Assembly: GCA_963920685.1 (NCBI GenBank)
Contig: OY987336.1
Span: 20,224,876 to 20,288,875 of the forward strand
Direction of reading: 5' to 3'
DNA from: Polydrusus tereticollis
Lineage: Eukaryota; Arthropoda; Insecta; Coleoptera; Curculionidae
Length of the DNA stretch: 64,000 nt
Position numbers and translations under genes: made by a program
Shown here: positions 1 through 9,798 of the stretch, one piece after another
How the letters are laid out: every line of letters begins with the position of its first letter
Numbering within the stretch: position 1 is the first letter of the stretch
Notes under the pieces: generated by a model
What the model saw: only the letters and a program-made list of their open reading frames with translations
The model's database searches: none
Told to the model about the DNA's origin: nothing

Positions 1-1
1 C

Positions 2-418
2 TATAGACCACAGTACAATAGAGACGGTCCAGAGGAAGGAAGGAGACCTCAACAACAAGGAGGTCAGGCGCAAGCACCAAATAGACCACAGTACAGTAGA
101 GACGGTCCAGATGAAGGAAGAAGACCTCAACAACAAGGAGGTCAGGCGCAAGCACCAAATAGGCCCCAGTACAGTAGGACGTGGGAGAGACGGGATAATC
201 AGAATCCGAACAGACAACAAGCAAGCGTGGTTAAGCAGAAAAAGCTGAAGTTTATATTCCCAGATGGGTCACCGGTAGAAATGCCTGGTACTAATAAGCA
301 TGGAGCGATGATTATGCGCGCCATGCAATACCAAATTGATCATCCTTCGCAGGGATTAGACTATAAGCGTCAAGCGCTAAAAGATGGAATGTGGTACGCT
401 GTTACAAGCGGAAAATGA
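2..418 (+). CDS. Gln/Arg-rich gag-like ORF, 5' end outside window
   Basis: The frame is open from the left edge to a TGA at 416-418, so the start lies outside the window. The first 58 codons are a basic, Gln/Arg/Gly-rich stretch made of 26-codon repeats, followed by a Lys-rich, more globular 63-residue end beginning near position 227. Such basic low-complexity tails are common in nucleic-acid-binding gag proteins, and the downstream G-run and LTR-like sequence fit a retroelement, but no zinc knuckle or other defined domain is visible. The stop lies inside the next ORF, which begins at 384 in the +1 frame. The assignment to an LTR element rests on context; it could instead be a host low-complexity protein. 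Confidence 0.4.
   Translation, partial: YRPQYNRDGPEEGRRPQQQGGQAQAPNRPQYSRDGPDEGRRPQQQGGQAQAPNRPQYSRTWERRDNQNPNRQQASVVKQKKLKFIFPDGSPVEMPGTNKHGAMIMRAMQYQIDHPSQGLDYKRQALKDGMWYAVTSGK
5..178 (+). repeat. 78-bp in-frame tandem repeat
   Basis: Two full units (5-82 and 83-160) and the start of a third (161-178) repeat with a period of 78 bp, which is 26 codons, so the reading frame is kept. Units differ by only a few bases. Each encodes a block with the cores RPQYSRDGP and RPQQQGGQAQAPN. The array probably continues beyond the left edge. Confidence 0.85.
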
Positions 419-1310
419 AGAATTTGCAGCAAACCAATTGCTGCAACAGCAAAAGCGAGCAAGATACGAAATTTTGGAACCACCAGACGTGGTCCAGGAA
501 AACAAGGAAACTGAACACAAAATTTTGGAGCCACCAGACGTGATCCAAGAGAACGAGGAAGTAAAATGCGAAATTTTGGAACCACCAGACGTGGACCAAG
601 AGGTCGAGTTCGATGTAATCTCGCCACCTCCGGATTTTGAAGACAAGATTGAAATTAAAGAAGAAGAACTGTTCGACTCAACGGCCGCCACAACTGAGGG
701 TTGTGATCAACCAGTTGCAGAATTAGCAGAAGCAAGGGAATCGGCGTTGACGGACCTACGATTAAGAGATGGGCAGGAAGGCCAAAGTTCGAGAGGAAAT
801 TATATAGGGTGGACGGTAGTCGCGTTGAAACGTACACCACTACCAGAATCCAACCCAATAGCGGCTTTTGTAGAGCCACCGGTAACGGATTTGTACCTAT
901 GGCCTCCAAGTTTGGAGACCCGGTATGACCAGCAAGGTGTCCCTTGGAGATATGTGCCCACCAGAGTTCCCGCACAAATCCAGCTCCATGGCCAACCCCC
1001 TGAGATAGATGAAATTCCGGCCCCTCAGCCCGAGGTCGCCGAGGTACCATTGTGGCAGCCTAATGAGAAACCACCAGACGTGGAAGAAATTACGGCCCCT
1101 CAGCCCGAGGTCGCCGTACCAGCATTGAGGCAGCCGAAAAAGAAGCCACCTGAAGCCTCCGAGGAGTCCCCCAGGTCGCCAGAGAACTACCCACAGGAGG
1201 CCTATACCAGGTCACCTGAAGGAGAGCCACCAATTGAAGCTAGAGCTATAGAGGTTGAGAAATCGCCTTGGACTAGAGAGAAGGAAAAATCGTCCCATAG
1301 AAGGAAGTGA
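384..1310 (+). CDS. Acidic proline-rich ORF of unknown function (308 aa)
   Basis: This 308-codon ORF overlaps the previous one by 35 bases in the +1 frame; a TAA lies six bases before its ATG in its own frame, so it is entered either at ATG 384 or by a +1 frameshift within 384-418. The N-terminal third repeats the core EILEPPDV three times, spaced 22 residues apart, and the C-terminal third is built from APQPEV and KPPDVEEI type repeats ending in a basic tail. No enzyme motif is visible. It is followed by T-rich repeats, a seven-G run and an LTR-like start, so it may be the last ORF of a retroelement. I do not recognise the family. Confidence 0.4.
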   Translation: MECGTLLQAENEEFAANQLLQQQKRARYEILEPPDVVQENKETEHKILEPPDVIQENEEVKCEILEPPDVDQEVEFDVISPPPDFEDKIEIKEEELFDSTAATTEGCDQPVAELAEARESALTDLRLRDGQEGQSSRGNYIGWTVVALKRTPLPESNPIAAFVEPPVTDLYLWPPSLETRYDQQGVPWRYVPTRVPAQIQLHGQPPEIDEIPAPQPEVAEVPLWQPNEKPPDVEEITAPQPEVAVPALRQPKKKPPEASEESPRSPENYPQEAYTRSPEGEPPIEARAIEVEKSPWTREKEKSSHRRK

Positions 1311-1320
1311 TTTTAAATAT

Positions 1321-1440
1321 GTTTATTTTGGACTTAGTTATTAGTTTTTATTGTTGTTTTTGGACTTAGTTATTAGTTTTATTGTTAGTTATGGACTTAG
1401 TTATTTGGTATATTTGTTATTATGGATTTGATTATTGTTA
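1321..1440 (+). repeat. T-rich direct repeats after the acidic ORF
   Basis: The core GGACTTAGTTATTAGTTT recurs at about 1330, 1362 and (shortened) 1393 in an AT-rich spacer. It has no coding potential and probably forms the 3' untranslated part of the same element. Confidence 0.6.
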
Positions 1441-1520
1441 AGGATTGACATTATAAATACGGTATAATCGTACTAGATGGGTACGGTTAAATAAACATAC
1501 CGTAACAAATGCTCTTCAGT

Positions 1521-1740
1521 GGGGGGGTGTTTTGATGCTCAAGCGTGGAAATCGGTTATAAATAGCGCGATTTCGAAGGGAACGATCAGTCCGTACAGAA
1601 CCATAAAGAGACAAGCACCTATTATCATAGTTGAGCATTTGTTCCGGCTTTAAAATCTGTATAAGTCTTTTTCTTTGGACGACCATCGCCAAGTAAAATT
1701 GCCAGTCGAACTTGGAACTTCCGAGCACCTGGGTATGTCA
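1521..1740 (+). mobile_element. Candidate polypurine tract and start of an LTR
   Basis: A run of seven G (1521-1527) is followed directly by TGTTTTGATGCTC at 1528, the arrangement of a polypurine tract and the TG start of a 3' LTR. A TATAAATA box at 1557-1564 and a possible initiator region near 1585 fit an LTR promoter. The right end of the LTR could not be placed because tandem repeats begin soon after, and no second copy of the LTR is in the window. Confidence 0.35.
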
Positions 1741-2745
1741 AGGCGGCATACGTGAACCTGAAGATAAAAGCAAGGCGTAGCTGAAGAAGCACCGGTGGAG
1801 GACGCCGTAGTCGAGCCCGATACTGTGAGGAAACAGTGGTTCCTAGCCGATCCGAGGCGTTCGTACCTAGGTACGAGCAGGTCCGAAATTAATTTTAAGA
1901 AGAAATAATACGATCACCGGCCATCGCCGACGCTGCCCACCTTGGATGACCCATGCCATAACTGTAGCAGTCGACGCCATCGCCAGGGAGGCGTATACAA
2001 TAGTTTACCACCTGGGCATAACCTGCACCAGGTCGGCAAGACGTGAAATCTACGTGGCAAAATAATTTGAAGAAGTAATAATACGATTACCGGCCATCGC
2101 CGACGCTGCCCACCTTGGATGACCCATGCCATAACTGTAGCAGTCGACGCCATCGCCAGGGAGGCGTATACAATAGTTTACCACCTGGGCATAACCTGCA
2201 CCAGGTCGGCAAGACGTGAAATCTACGTGGCAAAATAATTTGAAGAAGTAATAATACGATTACCGGCCATCGCCGACGCTGCCCACCTTGGATGACCCAT
2301 GCCATAACTGTAGCAGTCGACGCCATCGCCAGGGAGGCGTATACAATAGTTTACCACCTGGGCATAACCTGCACCAGGTCGGCAAGACGTGAAAACTGCG
2401 AGGCAAAGTAATTTTAAGGAAGAATATTACGTGAATTAGCTCTAGCCGGAGTTGCCAGCCCTAGTCGGACTGTGCCACCCCTGTAGTAGCTGACGCCATC
2501 GCCGAGGAGGCGTATACAACAGTTTACCACCTGGGCATAACCTGCACCAGGTCGGCAAAGAAGTAAAACCTAACGGCAAACCAATTTTAAGTAGAAGAAA
2601 TACGAAAACCGGTCATCGCCGACGTTGCCAACCTTGGACTACCTGAGCCACAACTGTAGCAGCCGACGCCATCGCCGAGGAGGCGTATACAGGAGATTAC
2701 CACCTGGGCATAACCTGCACCAGGCCGGTGAGACGTGAAAACCAC
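1741..2745. repeat. 173-bp tandem repeat array
   Basis: Units recur every 173 bp with phase points near 1921, 2094, 2267, 2440 and 2613. The first three are almost identical; the fourth and fifth are diverged, and a still more diverged unit can be seen at about 1741-1895. Each unit has a conserved GC-rich half containing ACCACCTGGGCATAACCTGC and a short A-rich spacer. Open minus-strand frames in the array are just the repeat read through and are not genes. Confidence 0.9.
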
Positions 2746-3930
2746 GTGGCGAACATTGTAATGGCCGAGAATATGGCATTATGTAACGAAACCCCTCCAG
2801 CCCGGATGGCTGAGGACGAAGAAAAACACGACATGCTCTCCACTACCGAGGCCGACCCCAGGAAAGGACCTGGGGCGGTTTCAAACTGCCCTGCACAGAT
2901 CGCCGCCCCTGAGATTACGACTGTAGCTAGCCGCGCAACTTCCAGGGATAAGCCCCTTGAAGAAGGAAGCGAAGGCGAATTGTGCCAGGACACCAAACCA
3001 TTGACCCATATTCTAACAATGATACGACAAGTGACATATATATTCTCTTACAGGAATCTATAGAGAATTGTCTGCAATTTCGCAGAACAAACCCCAGTAC
3101 TTTTGAAGACCAGTACAATATTGTTTATATGTGTGTTAAAGTTCAGATTCTCATCAAACCATATCCCAAGGTCCTTAATTGTGTCGCAATAGTGAAGTGT
3201 ATTACCCTCGATATTATAAGATGAATGAACCCTTTTATTTTTCTTATGAAAACTAATATAATTACACTTATTTACGTTTAAAAATAGATTATTGTTATAA
3301 CATCACTCACAAAAACTTAAGATCGTCCGCAAACAACAAAACGTTGCTGTTTTCAAAACAATTATCAATATTGTTTATAAATATGTTAAAGAGTAGAGGA
3401 GAGCAGCGACCACCTTGCGGAACCCCAGAGGATACATAAATATAATTAGATAAAGCGTTTCCTATTCGTGCCTGTTGTGTTCTGCCTGACAGGGAGTTAG
3501 CAAACCAAGCCACCATAAGATTCGAAAAATCAAAGTGATCCAACTTTTTCACCAAAATATCATGATCGACCCTGTCAAATGTCTTGGAGAAGTCAGTGTA
3601 CACGACATCCATCTGATATTCCTCCTCCAAGGCAGTTAACAGTTTCTGTTGAAATATCAATAAGTTTGTCAAAGTGGACTTTCCAGAGCTAAAGCCATGC
3701 TGCTCACCGATTAGTAACTCTTTACTATAGAAATATAATTGATCATAGATAAGACTGTCTAGCAATTTCGGAATGGCTGATTGTATGCATACACTTCTAT
3801 AATTTTCAATCTTGTTACTGCCCCCGTTTTTAAATATCGGCACTACATAACTATGTTTCCATCTAGATGGAAACACTGCCGAGTCAAGAGACCTTTTAAA
3901 AATACTAAAAAGAGGGCGTGATAGAGTATA

Positions 3931-4250
3931 CCGGGTGTTGCATCGTCGAGCGGGACATAGGAAATCCCATGTAATTTTAAATGGGGTCAATTATTGGCTT
4001 CCCTAATTATTTTAGGGAAAAATTCTATTTAGGTTTATTAAAGAGCACTAAAACCCACATTCAAAAGAATAACTTTAGATATTTTTGATGAGCCCGTTTA
4101 CGGGTTATCGCCGATTTATTTTTAACTATTTCTCCTTTTTATGGCCCCGTATTTGCGGGCACCAGTCAAGGTAAAAGATGACTGTCAAATAAAGTTGTCA
4201 TTTTGAAATGTGTGCTCTATTGTTATAAAAACTCGTACATCGAAAATATT
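3931..4250 (+). repeat. Left TIR of the DD41D element (320 bp)
   Basis: This is the inverted copy of 5470-5789 with only scattered mismatches. It ends five bases before the likely transposase start codon, so the promoter of the transposase must lie within the TIR. Confidence 0.92.
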
Positions 4251-4254
4251 AGCC

Positions 4255-5334
4255 ATGAATTACACTTCTGAAGAAAAAATATTGATGATTAAATGGTATT
4301 ATCAAGGAAATAGTTATCAAAATGTGTCAGACATGTTTGCTGCTCTGTATCCGAATAGACCGATACCTGCAAAATCTACAGTCGAAAGGACTATCAAGAA
4401 ATTTGAGACAAAAGGCACTGTAATAAATAACTGCAGATGTGAAGAAAGGCAGGAACAAAGAAGAGATGCAAGAAATGATAGGGACTTGCAAGTTTTATTG
4501 TGCGTGGAAGAAAATGATGGGAAGATCAGCACAAGGAAACTTGAGGATGACATAGGATTAGATCACACCACAGCGTTACGAGCTTTGAAACGACATAAAT
4601 ATTATTCATACAAATATAAAAAGCACCAAGAGCTAAGAGATAGGGACGAAATACGACGACAGGAGTTTTGTTTTGGTATGATGGAAAGAGCAAACATGGA
4701 TAGGGAATTTTTAAAAAACATTTGTTTCACTGACGAATGCACATTTACCTTAAACAATGAACCCAATGTTCAAAATTATCGATATTGGAGCAAAGAAAAC
4801 CAACACAGGTTTGTGGAAACAAGGACGCAATATCCACAAAAAGTTAATGTATGGGCTGGGATTTTCGGAGAAAATATTATCGGGCCATTATTTCTTACAC
4901 GAAATTTAAATGCAGAATATTTTTTGGAACTACTTGAAGATCATATTTTACCTACTTTACATGATGCCGCCAGGGAAAATCAGGAAGTTTGGTACCAAAT
5001 GGATGGCTGCCCGGCACATAGTACCCTGGCTGTCCGGGAATATTTAAACCGTGCTTTTAATGGAAATGTTATTGGCTTAAATCATACAGTAAATTGGCCA
5101 GCCAGGTCTCCTGATTTATCGCCAAATGATTTCTTTCTCTGGGGCCATTTAAAAAACAGGATATACAAAGATAAAAAATACCCAAATCTAGACGAGTTAA
5201 AAAATGCTATTTCTGCCGAATGCAATAGAATTTCAGTTTACCAACTAGCGAATGTAAGAAGAGAATTTTATGATCGCCTCGGTTATTGTCTAGCAGTCAA
5301 TGGAGGAATATTTGAACATCTTCTTAAATCCTAA
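4255..5334 (+). CDS. DD41D Tc1/mariner transposase
   Basis: Cut-and-paste transposase acting in the nucleus on the flanking TIRs. The frame is open from ATG 4210, but that codon lies inside the TIR; ATG 4255 (MNYTSEEK) just past the TIR is the more likely start, giving 359 residues. Numbered from the upstream Met, an N-terminal helix-turn-helix region (about 20-130) precedes the DDE/D domain with D175 (CFTDECTF), D265 (QMDGCPAH) and D307 (SPNDFFLWG). Forty-one residues lie between the last two, hence DD41D. No frameshift or stop is seen and all three catalytic residues are present, so it may be functional. Confidence 0.92.
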   Translation: MNYTSEEKILMIKWYYQGNSYQNVSDMFAALYPNRPIPAKSTVERTIKKFETKGTVINNCRCEERQEQRRDARNDRDLQVLLCVEENDGKISTRKLEDDIGLDHTTALRALKRHKYYSYKYKKHQELRDRDEIRRQEFCFGMMERANMDREFLKNICFTDECTFTLNNEPNVQNYRYWSKENQHRFVETRTQYPQKVNVWAGIFGENIIGPLFLTRNLNAEYFLELLEDHILPTLHDAARENQEVWYQMDGCPAHSTLAVREYLNRAFNGNVIGLNHTVNWPARSPDLSPNDFFLWGHLKNRIYKDKKYPNLDELKNAISAECNRISVYQLANVRREFYDRLGYCLAVNGGIFEHLLKS

Positions 5335-5469
5335 AGTTCTAACAATTTAATAGTACCTACCTATTAATTAGTAAAATATTGAAACATGTAAAATGTCATA
5401 ATTAACCTTGTAATTGGATACTTTATTTTAGTTTTATTCAGATTAATTTGTACTCATAAATACACCTTT

Positions 5470-5789
5470 AATATTTTCGATGTACGAGTTTTTATAACAA
5501 TAAAGCACACATTTCAAAATGACAACTTTATTTGACAGTCATCTTTTACCTTGACTGGTGCCCGCAAATACGGGGCTATAAAAAGGAGAAATAGTTAAAA
5601 ATAAATCGGCGATAACCCGTAAACGGGCTCATCAAAAATATCTAAAGTTATTCTTTTGAATGTGGGTTTTAGTGCTCTTTAATAAACCTAAATAGAATTT
5701 TTCTCTAAAATAATTAGGGAAGCCAATAATTGACCCCATTTAAAATTACATGGGATTTCCTATGTCCCGCTCGACGATGCAACACCCGG
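5470..5789 (-). repeat. Right TIR of the DD41D element (320 bp)
   Basis: Reverse complement of 3931-4250. It begins about 135 bp after the transposase stop codon. Confidence 0.92.
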
Positions 5790-5940
5790 TATACACAATT
5801 AACTAAAAAATAATTTGGAACACCATCAGGACCCGAGCTAACCTTGAGTGGCAGTCTGGAGATTTTATCAAAAATCAGACCGATTGACAATATAGGATTT
5901 GGAATGTTCGCACTCCCTCTCACCCGTTGATTATTAATAT

Positions 5941-6571
5941 TGTCACGCCCTGCGGGTGCGACTGGGGACGTTGACCTAAGATCGGAATAAAACACTAAAT
6001 TTTATATAACAATAACAAATTAATTTATTTACTGTTAGTCTTTCAAATAAATCATTACAATTATTTTACACTTCAATTACGTTGTGGTTAAATATTACCC
6101 TTGGTTACATTTCCTTATAGGTGAGATAAACTATAGTTTCATACTTACAATAAAAGATTAACTTTGAAAATAACCATCGTGGGGCTGCTTTCGAGCGGCG
6201 TCTCGCAAAGGGGAGAATCGGGGTAGAATCGATCAGTTACCTTGTCGGCCAACAACTGTCTCTCTGCCATTGATCAAATTTGACTTTATACCTTTTTAAC
6301 CGGTTCGTCAAGTCAGCACTCTTTTTACTAGGTATCTTTTAATCTAATTTTAGGTAAACGATGTACTACGGTCAATGCATAGGTCGAGCACCTCTGTTTC
6401 CTGCTGACTTGCTGAATCGGCTTGATTGGCGTGTTTATACATTTAGTAATAAATGATGGGAAGTTAATTTCTTTACTGAGTGTTTCTTTACTAAAGTGGA
6501 TTTATGAAATATTGATTTAGGTTTTGAAATATTTTGAGAAAATATTCTTTTTGATTATTCCCTTTGTGACA
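5941..6571 (+). mobile_element. Candidate LTR (TGTCAC...GTGACA), 631 bp
   Basis: The segment starts TGTCACGCCC and ends TTTGTGACA, giving a perfect 6-bp inverted terminus as in many LTRs. It abuts the truncated 5' edge of the RT pseudogene. The flank after 6571 (CATTCCCTGGTCC) does not repeat the five bases before 5941 (AATAT), so this is not a clean solo LTR; it may be a 5' LTR followed by truncated internal sequence. No second copy is present in the window to confirm it. Confidence 0.35.
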
Positions 6572-9482
6572 CATTCCCTGGTCCTACGAGAGCTGGCCCC
6601 CAGCTATAAACTCGAAAAGAGTAGAGTAAAGAGATTCCAAATCTCTTTTTGGTTCGCGATTGTTAAAATTTAAACATCGTATGTACATATTAAAAAAAAG
6701 ATGGTTGAACGTCTCCACTTTAATCCTTTTATAAACTACGTACCTAGTTAAGATTTATTTTCATTTTATAAATAAGATTAATAACAATAAGACACAATAA
6801 TTTTGCAATCAAAATAAAAGATAGAAAAAAATGAAAGGTAAAAATTACATTGTTTATATACACACTACACTATGGAACACATTCGGTGTATGGGTACGGT
6901 CCTGTCGTCTTGGCTAAATAGTAGCGCGGATGCGTGGGCTGTCCATCGGCTATCGAAGTGCCATGCCATGCCGGTACGTTTGTGTCAAGGCCTCTTGTGT
7001 TCGCAGCCTATCCCTATGCTAATTGTGGTTGCTTATAAGCATTTCGTTTGTCGTAGGCGTAGAGCTTGGGAGTTTTCCAAAACTATTGGAGTGAGTTTTC
7101 CAAAACTATTGGAAGTGTGTCCTCCATTCTCCATACTGCTTTAGTTTTTAATTTTTTGGTTCCTTGGTTCCGTTTTTACTGCTCGAGGCTGCAACCTTTG
7201 TCGTGTTGCGAACTACGTGGTACTTGTTGCCAATCCAAGCTAACTTTACACCTAACGGCTGGATTAGAGATTAGCAAATTTAAAATATTTGCAAATTTAG
7301 CAGTTTTGCAGTTGCAGTTGCAGGGCTGTGAAATGTCGGCGTCTCTGGCGTGTTCTCGTCTGAAATCATCCCCATTGGCAACTGAATGTGTGTGTTTTCA
7401 GTGCGGTGAGGTGTTTGTTTTGTTGTTGTGTTGTTCCTCTAGGATATGCATTACTGGGATGATCGTTGTTCGTTTCTGCCTTGCATTTAACCGTGCCGAA
7501 AGTTCACGTGATGACGGTCTTCTTATAGTGTTTGTTGTGCGTGAGGACTCCATTCATGGCATGAGGTTTTAGCATCAGTTGTCTTCCTCGTGAGCTGGTA
7601 CAAATACTTTGTGGGTGCGAAGTATTGGCTGGTAACCAGAGGTATCCTGTGAAGGTATCACAGCGTTTGAGTGGGACAGGCTGTCCAACAATGATCAAGC
7701 AAGCTGGACTGTTGGATTAGGATGGCTTCGATGGGTCCTTGGTTGAACCAGGCTGTGCGTTCCATCGTGTGTTTGATAACATGAAAAGAAATAAATTGTA
7801 AGTATGTGCCTCTTATTTCTAGCTTATATATCTATTCTTAACTTATTTTTCCATTACCTTGGATTGATTATTTACTGTTAGTAGCATAAAAAATAGCGAT
7901 ATTGATATATTTTTATATTTTTCTAATAATTTTTATTAATAATTTTATTAAATTGCCTTGTAAAAAGCATTAAGATGGGGTAAAAAATACATATACTACC
8001 AAGAAATACGTACATATATAACAAATTCCACTGTTGAACTTGTTGAAATATTTGCAATTTTCAAAAAAAAATAAATCTGTGATTCTGCACTTTCTTTACA
8101 GTTCGAAGTGAACTAATTATTTTAATATATTCTGACTTTATTGTGCTTTAGACTGTCTATGATATAAGTAGTGATTACTTTAGTTTGCTCCAAGTTATAA
8201 TATATATCAAAAATTTTATAGTCAATACCAAATTTGTCAAAATCTTTGTTTACAAAATTATAAATTAGTTGCATTGTTAAATTACGTAGGATTTGTGAAA
8301 ATACATGAAAATCAACTATCGAGTTGTATACCCCTGTCTTCTACCTACGTTCAATATTTTTCATATTTACTTCAATTAATACTTGTAAGTACTTATATTC
8401 TTGATATAAAATCCATCATTTTTATAATATCTAAGGATATGTTATGTTAATTATTATTCATAGTTATTCGTGGTTGTTCCGGAACTTATTTGTGATTTAC
8501 GATGATATTTATCCAAGAATTACTTTTTGTAGGTACCTGTATTCTTGGCTTAAATAAAAAGGTAAAAACACTTGCTTGACGAGAAAAAATTAACTTATTT
8601 AAGGATGCTAGGGCATACTTAGCGATACCTTGTTTAGGAGAAATATTTATATTTCTACACATTCAATTTGTGCATTAAGCTTTTCTCCAGAAGACAGTGA
8701 TAGGTGATCTTTGTGCTCATGTATTTTCAAAGAATATCTTTTTACACAGTTGTGTTGCGAGTTTGACGAAGGAATTTCCGACATTTCGATTCCTTCGCCA
8801 TTTTGTGGTGAATTGGTATTATCATTTGAATTGTTGTTTTTTGGTGCGATAATGACATATGATGCGATATGCTAGATACAGCAAAAAGATAGAAAGGCTT
8901 CTGGGAGGGGCTTCCAAAAAGCCCCAGCACTGTGAGTATTCTGCATAGTTCCACTTGTTAATGCTGACAGTGACCTGATAATAAAAAAAAAATATTGAAA
9001 TAGCTGTATCTGGGTAGTTTTTCTCCTTTTACACCTCTGAGACTGTCTAGATGCTGACCTATTTAGTACAATTTGTTTTGTATAACGAAATTTAATTATA
9101 TTTTTTGTACCTAGCTTAATTTTATTTTAAGTATCTAGATATTTTGTAAAGATATGCAGGTTATAATTTGCCATAATTTATGAATTTTTTATGCTTGTAT
9201 AATCTAATAGGTATAATTAGTAGGTACCTATTTCCTTAAAAATTTACTTATTAATTATTTATTCAATTTTATAGGTAAGTAGTATACTTCATTTTATAGT
9301 ACAGTAGTTACTGTCGGTAATAATTTTTTCCTTTATTTTACACATGAAATAAAAAAATTATTGATAATTTTATATTCTTCCATTTCTATAGATAGATATA
9401 ACAGAACTTTTCATAAGATAATTTTATGATTCAATTATTTTATTATTTATTACATAATGTTATATTAATATAAATCCCAAGT
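6572..9482. other. No recognisable gene
   Basis: The first part (6872-7760) is richer in GC and has a few open frames up to 168 codons, but none shows a recognisable motif. It contains a short direct repeat of GAGTTTTCCAAAACTATTGG near 7071-7111. From 7800 on the DNA is AT-rich and low in complexity. The start could be the internal region of the LTR element at 5941; I see no support beyond position. Confidence 0.5.
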
Positions 9483-9632
9483 GGATAATATGGCTATTAT
9501 CCGAGCCATTAGATACCTTTAGTACATTATTTAACGAGCGTATAATGAAGGCTATATTACACGAGATTTTAAAACACGAGCCGAAGGCGAGTGTTTTAAG
9601 GATTCGAGTGTAATATAGCCATTATACGCGAG
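9483..9632. repeat. Imperfect stem-loop beside the recombinase gene
   Basis: Arms 9534-9576 and 9591-9632 are near-complementary (CGTATAATG...TATATTACAC) and enclose a GC-rich centre, GAGCCGAAGGCGAG. Just upstream 9483-9502 is a second short near-palindrome built from the same TATAGCCATTATA-like core. The sequence resembles the end of a palindromic mobile element and lies 167 bp beyond the 3' end of the tyrosine recombinase gene. Confidence 0.7.
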
Positions 9633-9798
9633 TCAAATACTATACTTTATCTACGACTATTCAGTATTCAAGAAGTTAGAAAATGGATTCAGAGCAACAC
9701 ATTTTATTACAATAGGATTATTATTAATGGTATTTCTTAACTAAAAAATACAATTCAACGATGTTAACCATAATTAAACAAAATACAATTACTTATTT

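Larger units (their letters stand above)
3931..5789 (+). mobile_element. Complete DD41D Tc1/mariner-type transposon
   Basis: The element runs from CCGGGTGTTG (3931) to CAACACCCGG (5789) and is flanked by TA target duplications (3929-3930 and 5790-5791). It has 320-bp, nearly identical terminal inverted repeats and one intact transposase gene. It inserted into the minus-strand RT pseudogene. Near-identical TIRs plus an intact ORF suggest recent movement. The catalytic spacing places it with DD41D (rosa/VISITOR-type) members of the IS630-Tc1-mariner group. Confidence 0.93.
2983..5938 (-). pseudogene. Jockey/CR1-type reverse transcriptase pseudogene, split by a mariner insertion
   Basis: Reading the minus strand, 5938-5790 encodes the segment leading into the reverse transcriptase (SSGPDGVPNYF), and 3930-3307 continues with the fingers and palm (HGFSSGKST, YTDFSKTFDRVDHD, SSGVPQGGRCSPLLFNIFIN, FADDLKFL). 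Further thumb-region pieces (TIKDLGIWFD, VSLLEYGSMVW) follow down to 2983 in shifted frames. RT role: target-primed reverse transcription of the element RNA. Removing 3931-5789 plus one TA copy restores the RT frame exactly (NCVYTLSRPL). The copy lacks its endonuclease and is broken by a deletion after FADD and by frameshifts, so it is dead. Confidence 0.85.

Noticed and set aside
1914..2326. Two identical 79-codon minus-strand frames
   Set aside because: They are the 173-bp tandem unit read through; the period is not a multiple of three, and there is no protein-like conservation.
2728..3063. 111-codon plus-strand frame starting MRRENHVANI
   Set aside because: It begins in the tandem repeat and ends in antisense of the RT pseudogene. 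The middle looks protein-like but no family is recognisable and no boundaries are supported.
7066..7572. 168-codon frame in the GC-richer patch
   Set aside because: No motif, Cys/Leu-rich composition of a random frame, and no splice or promoter context.
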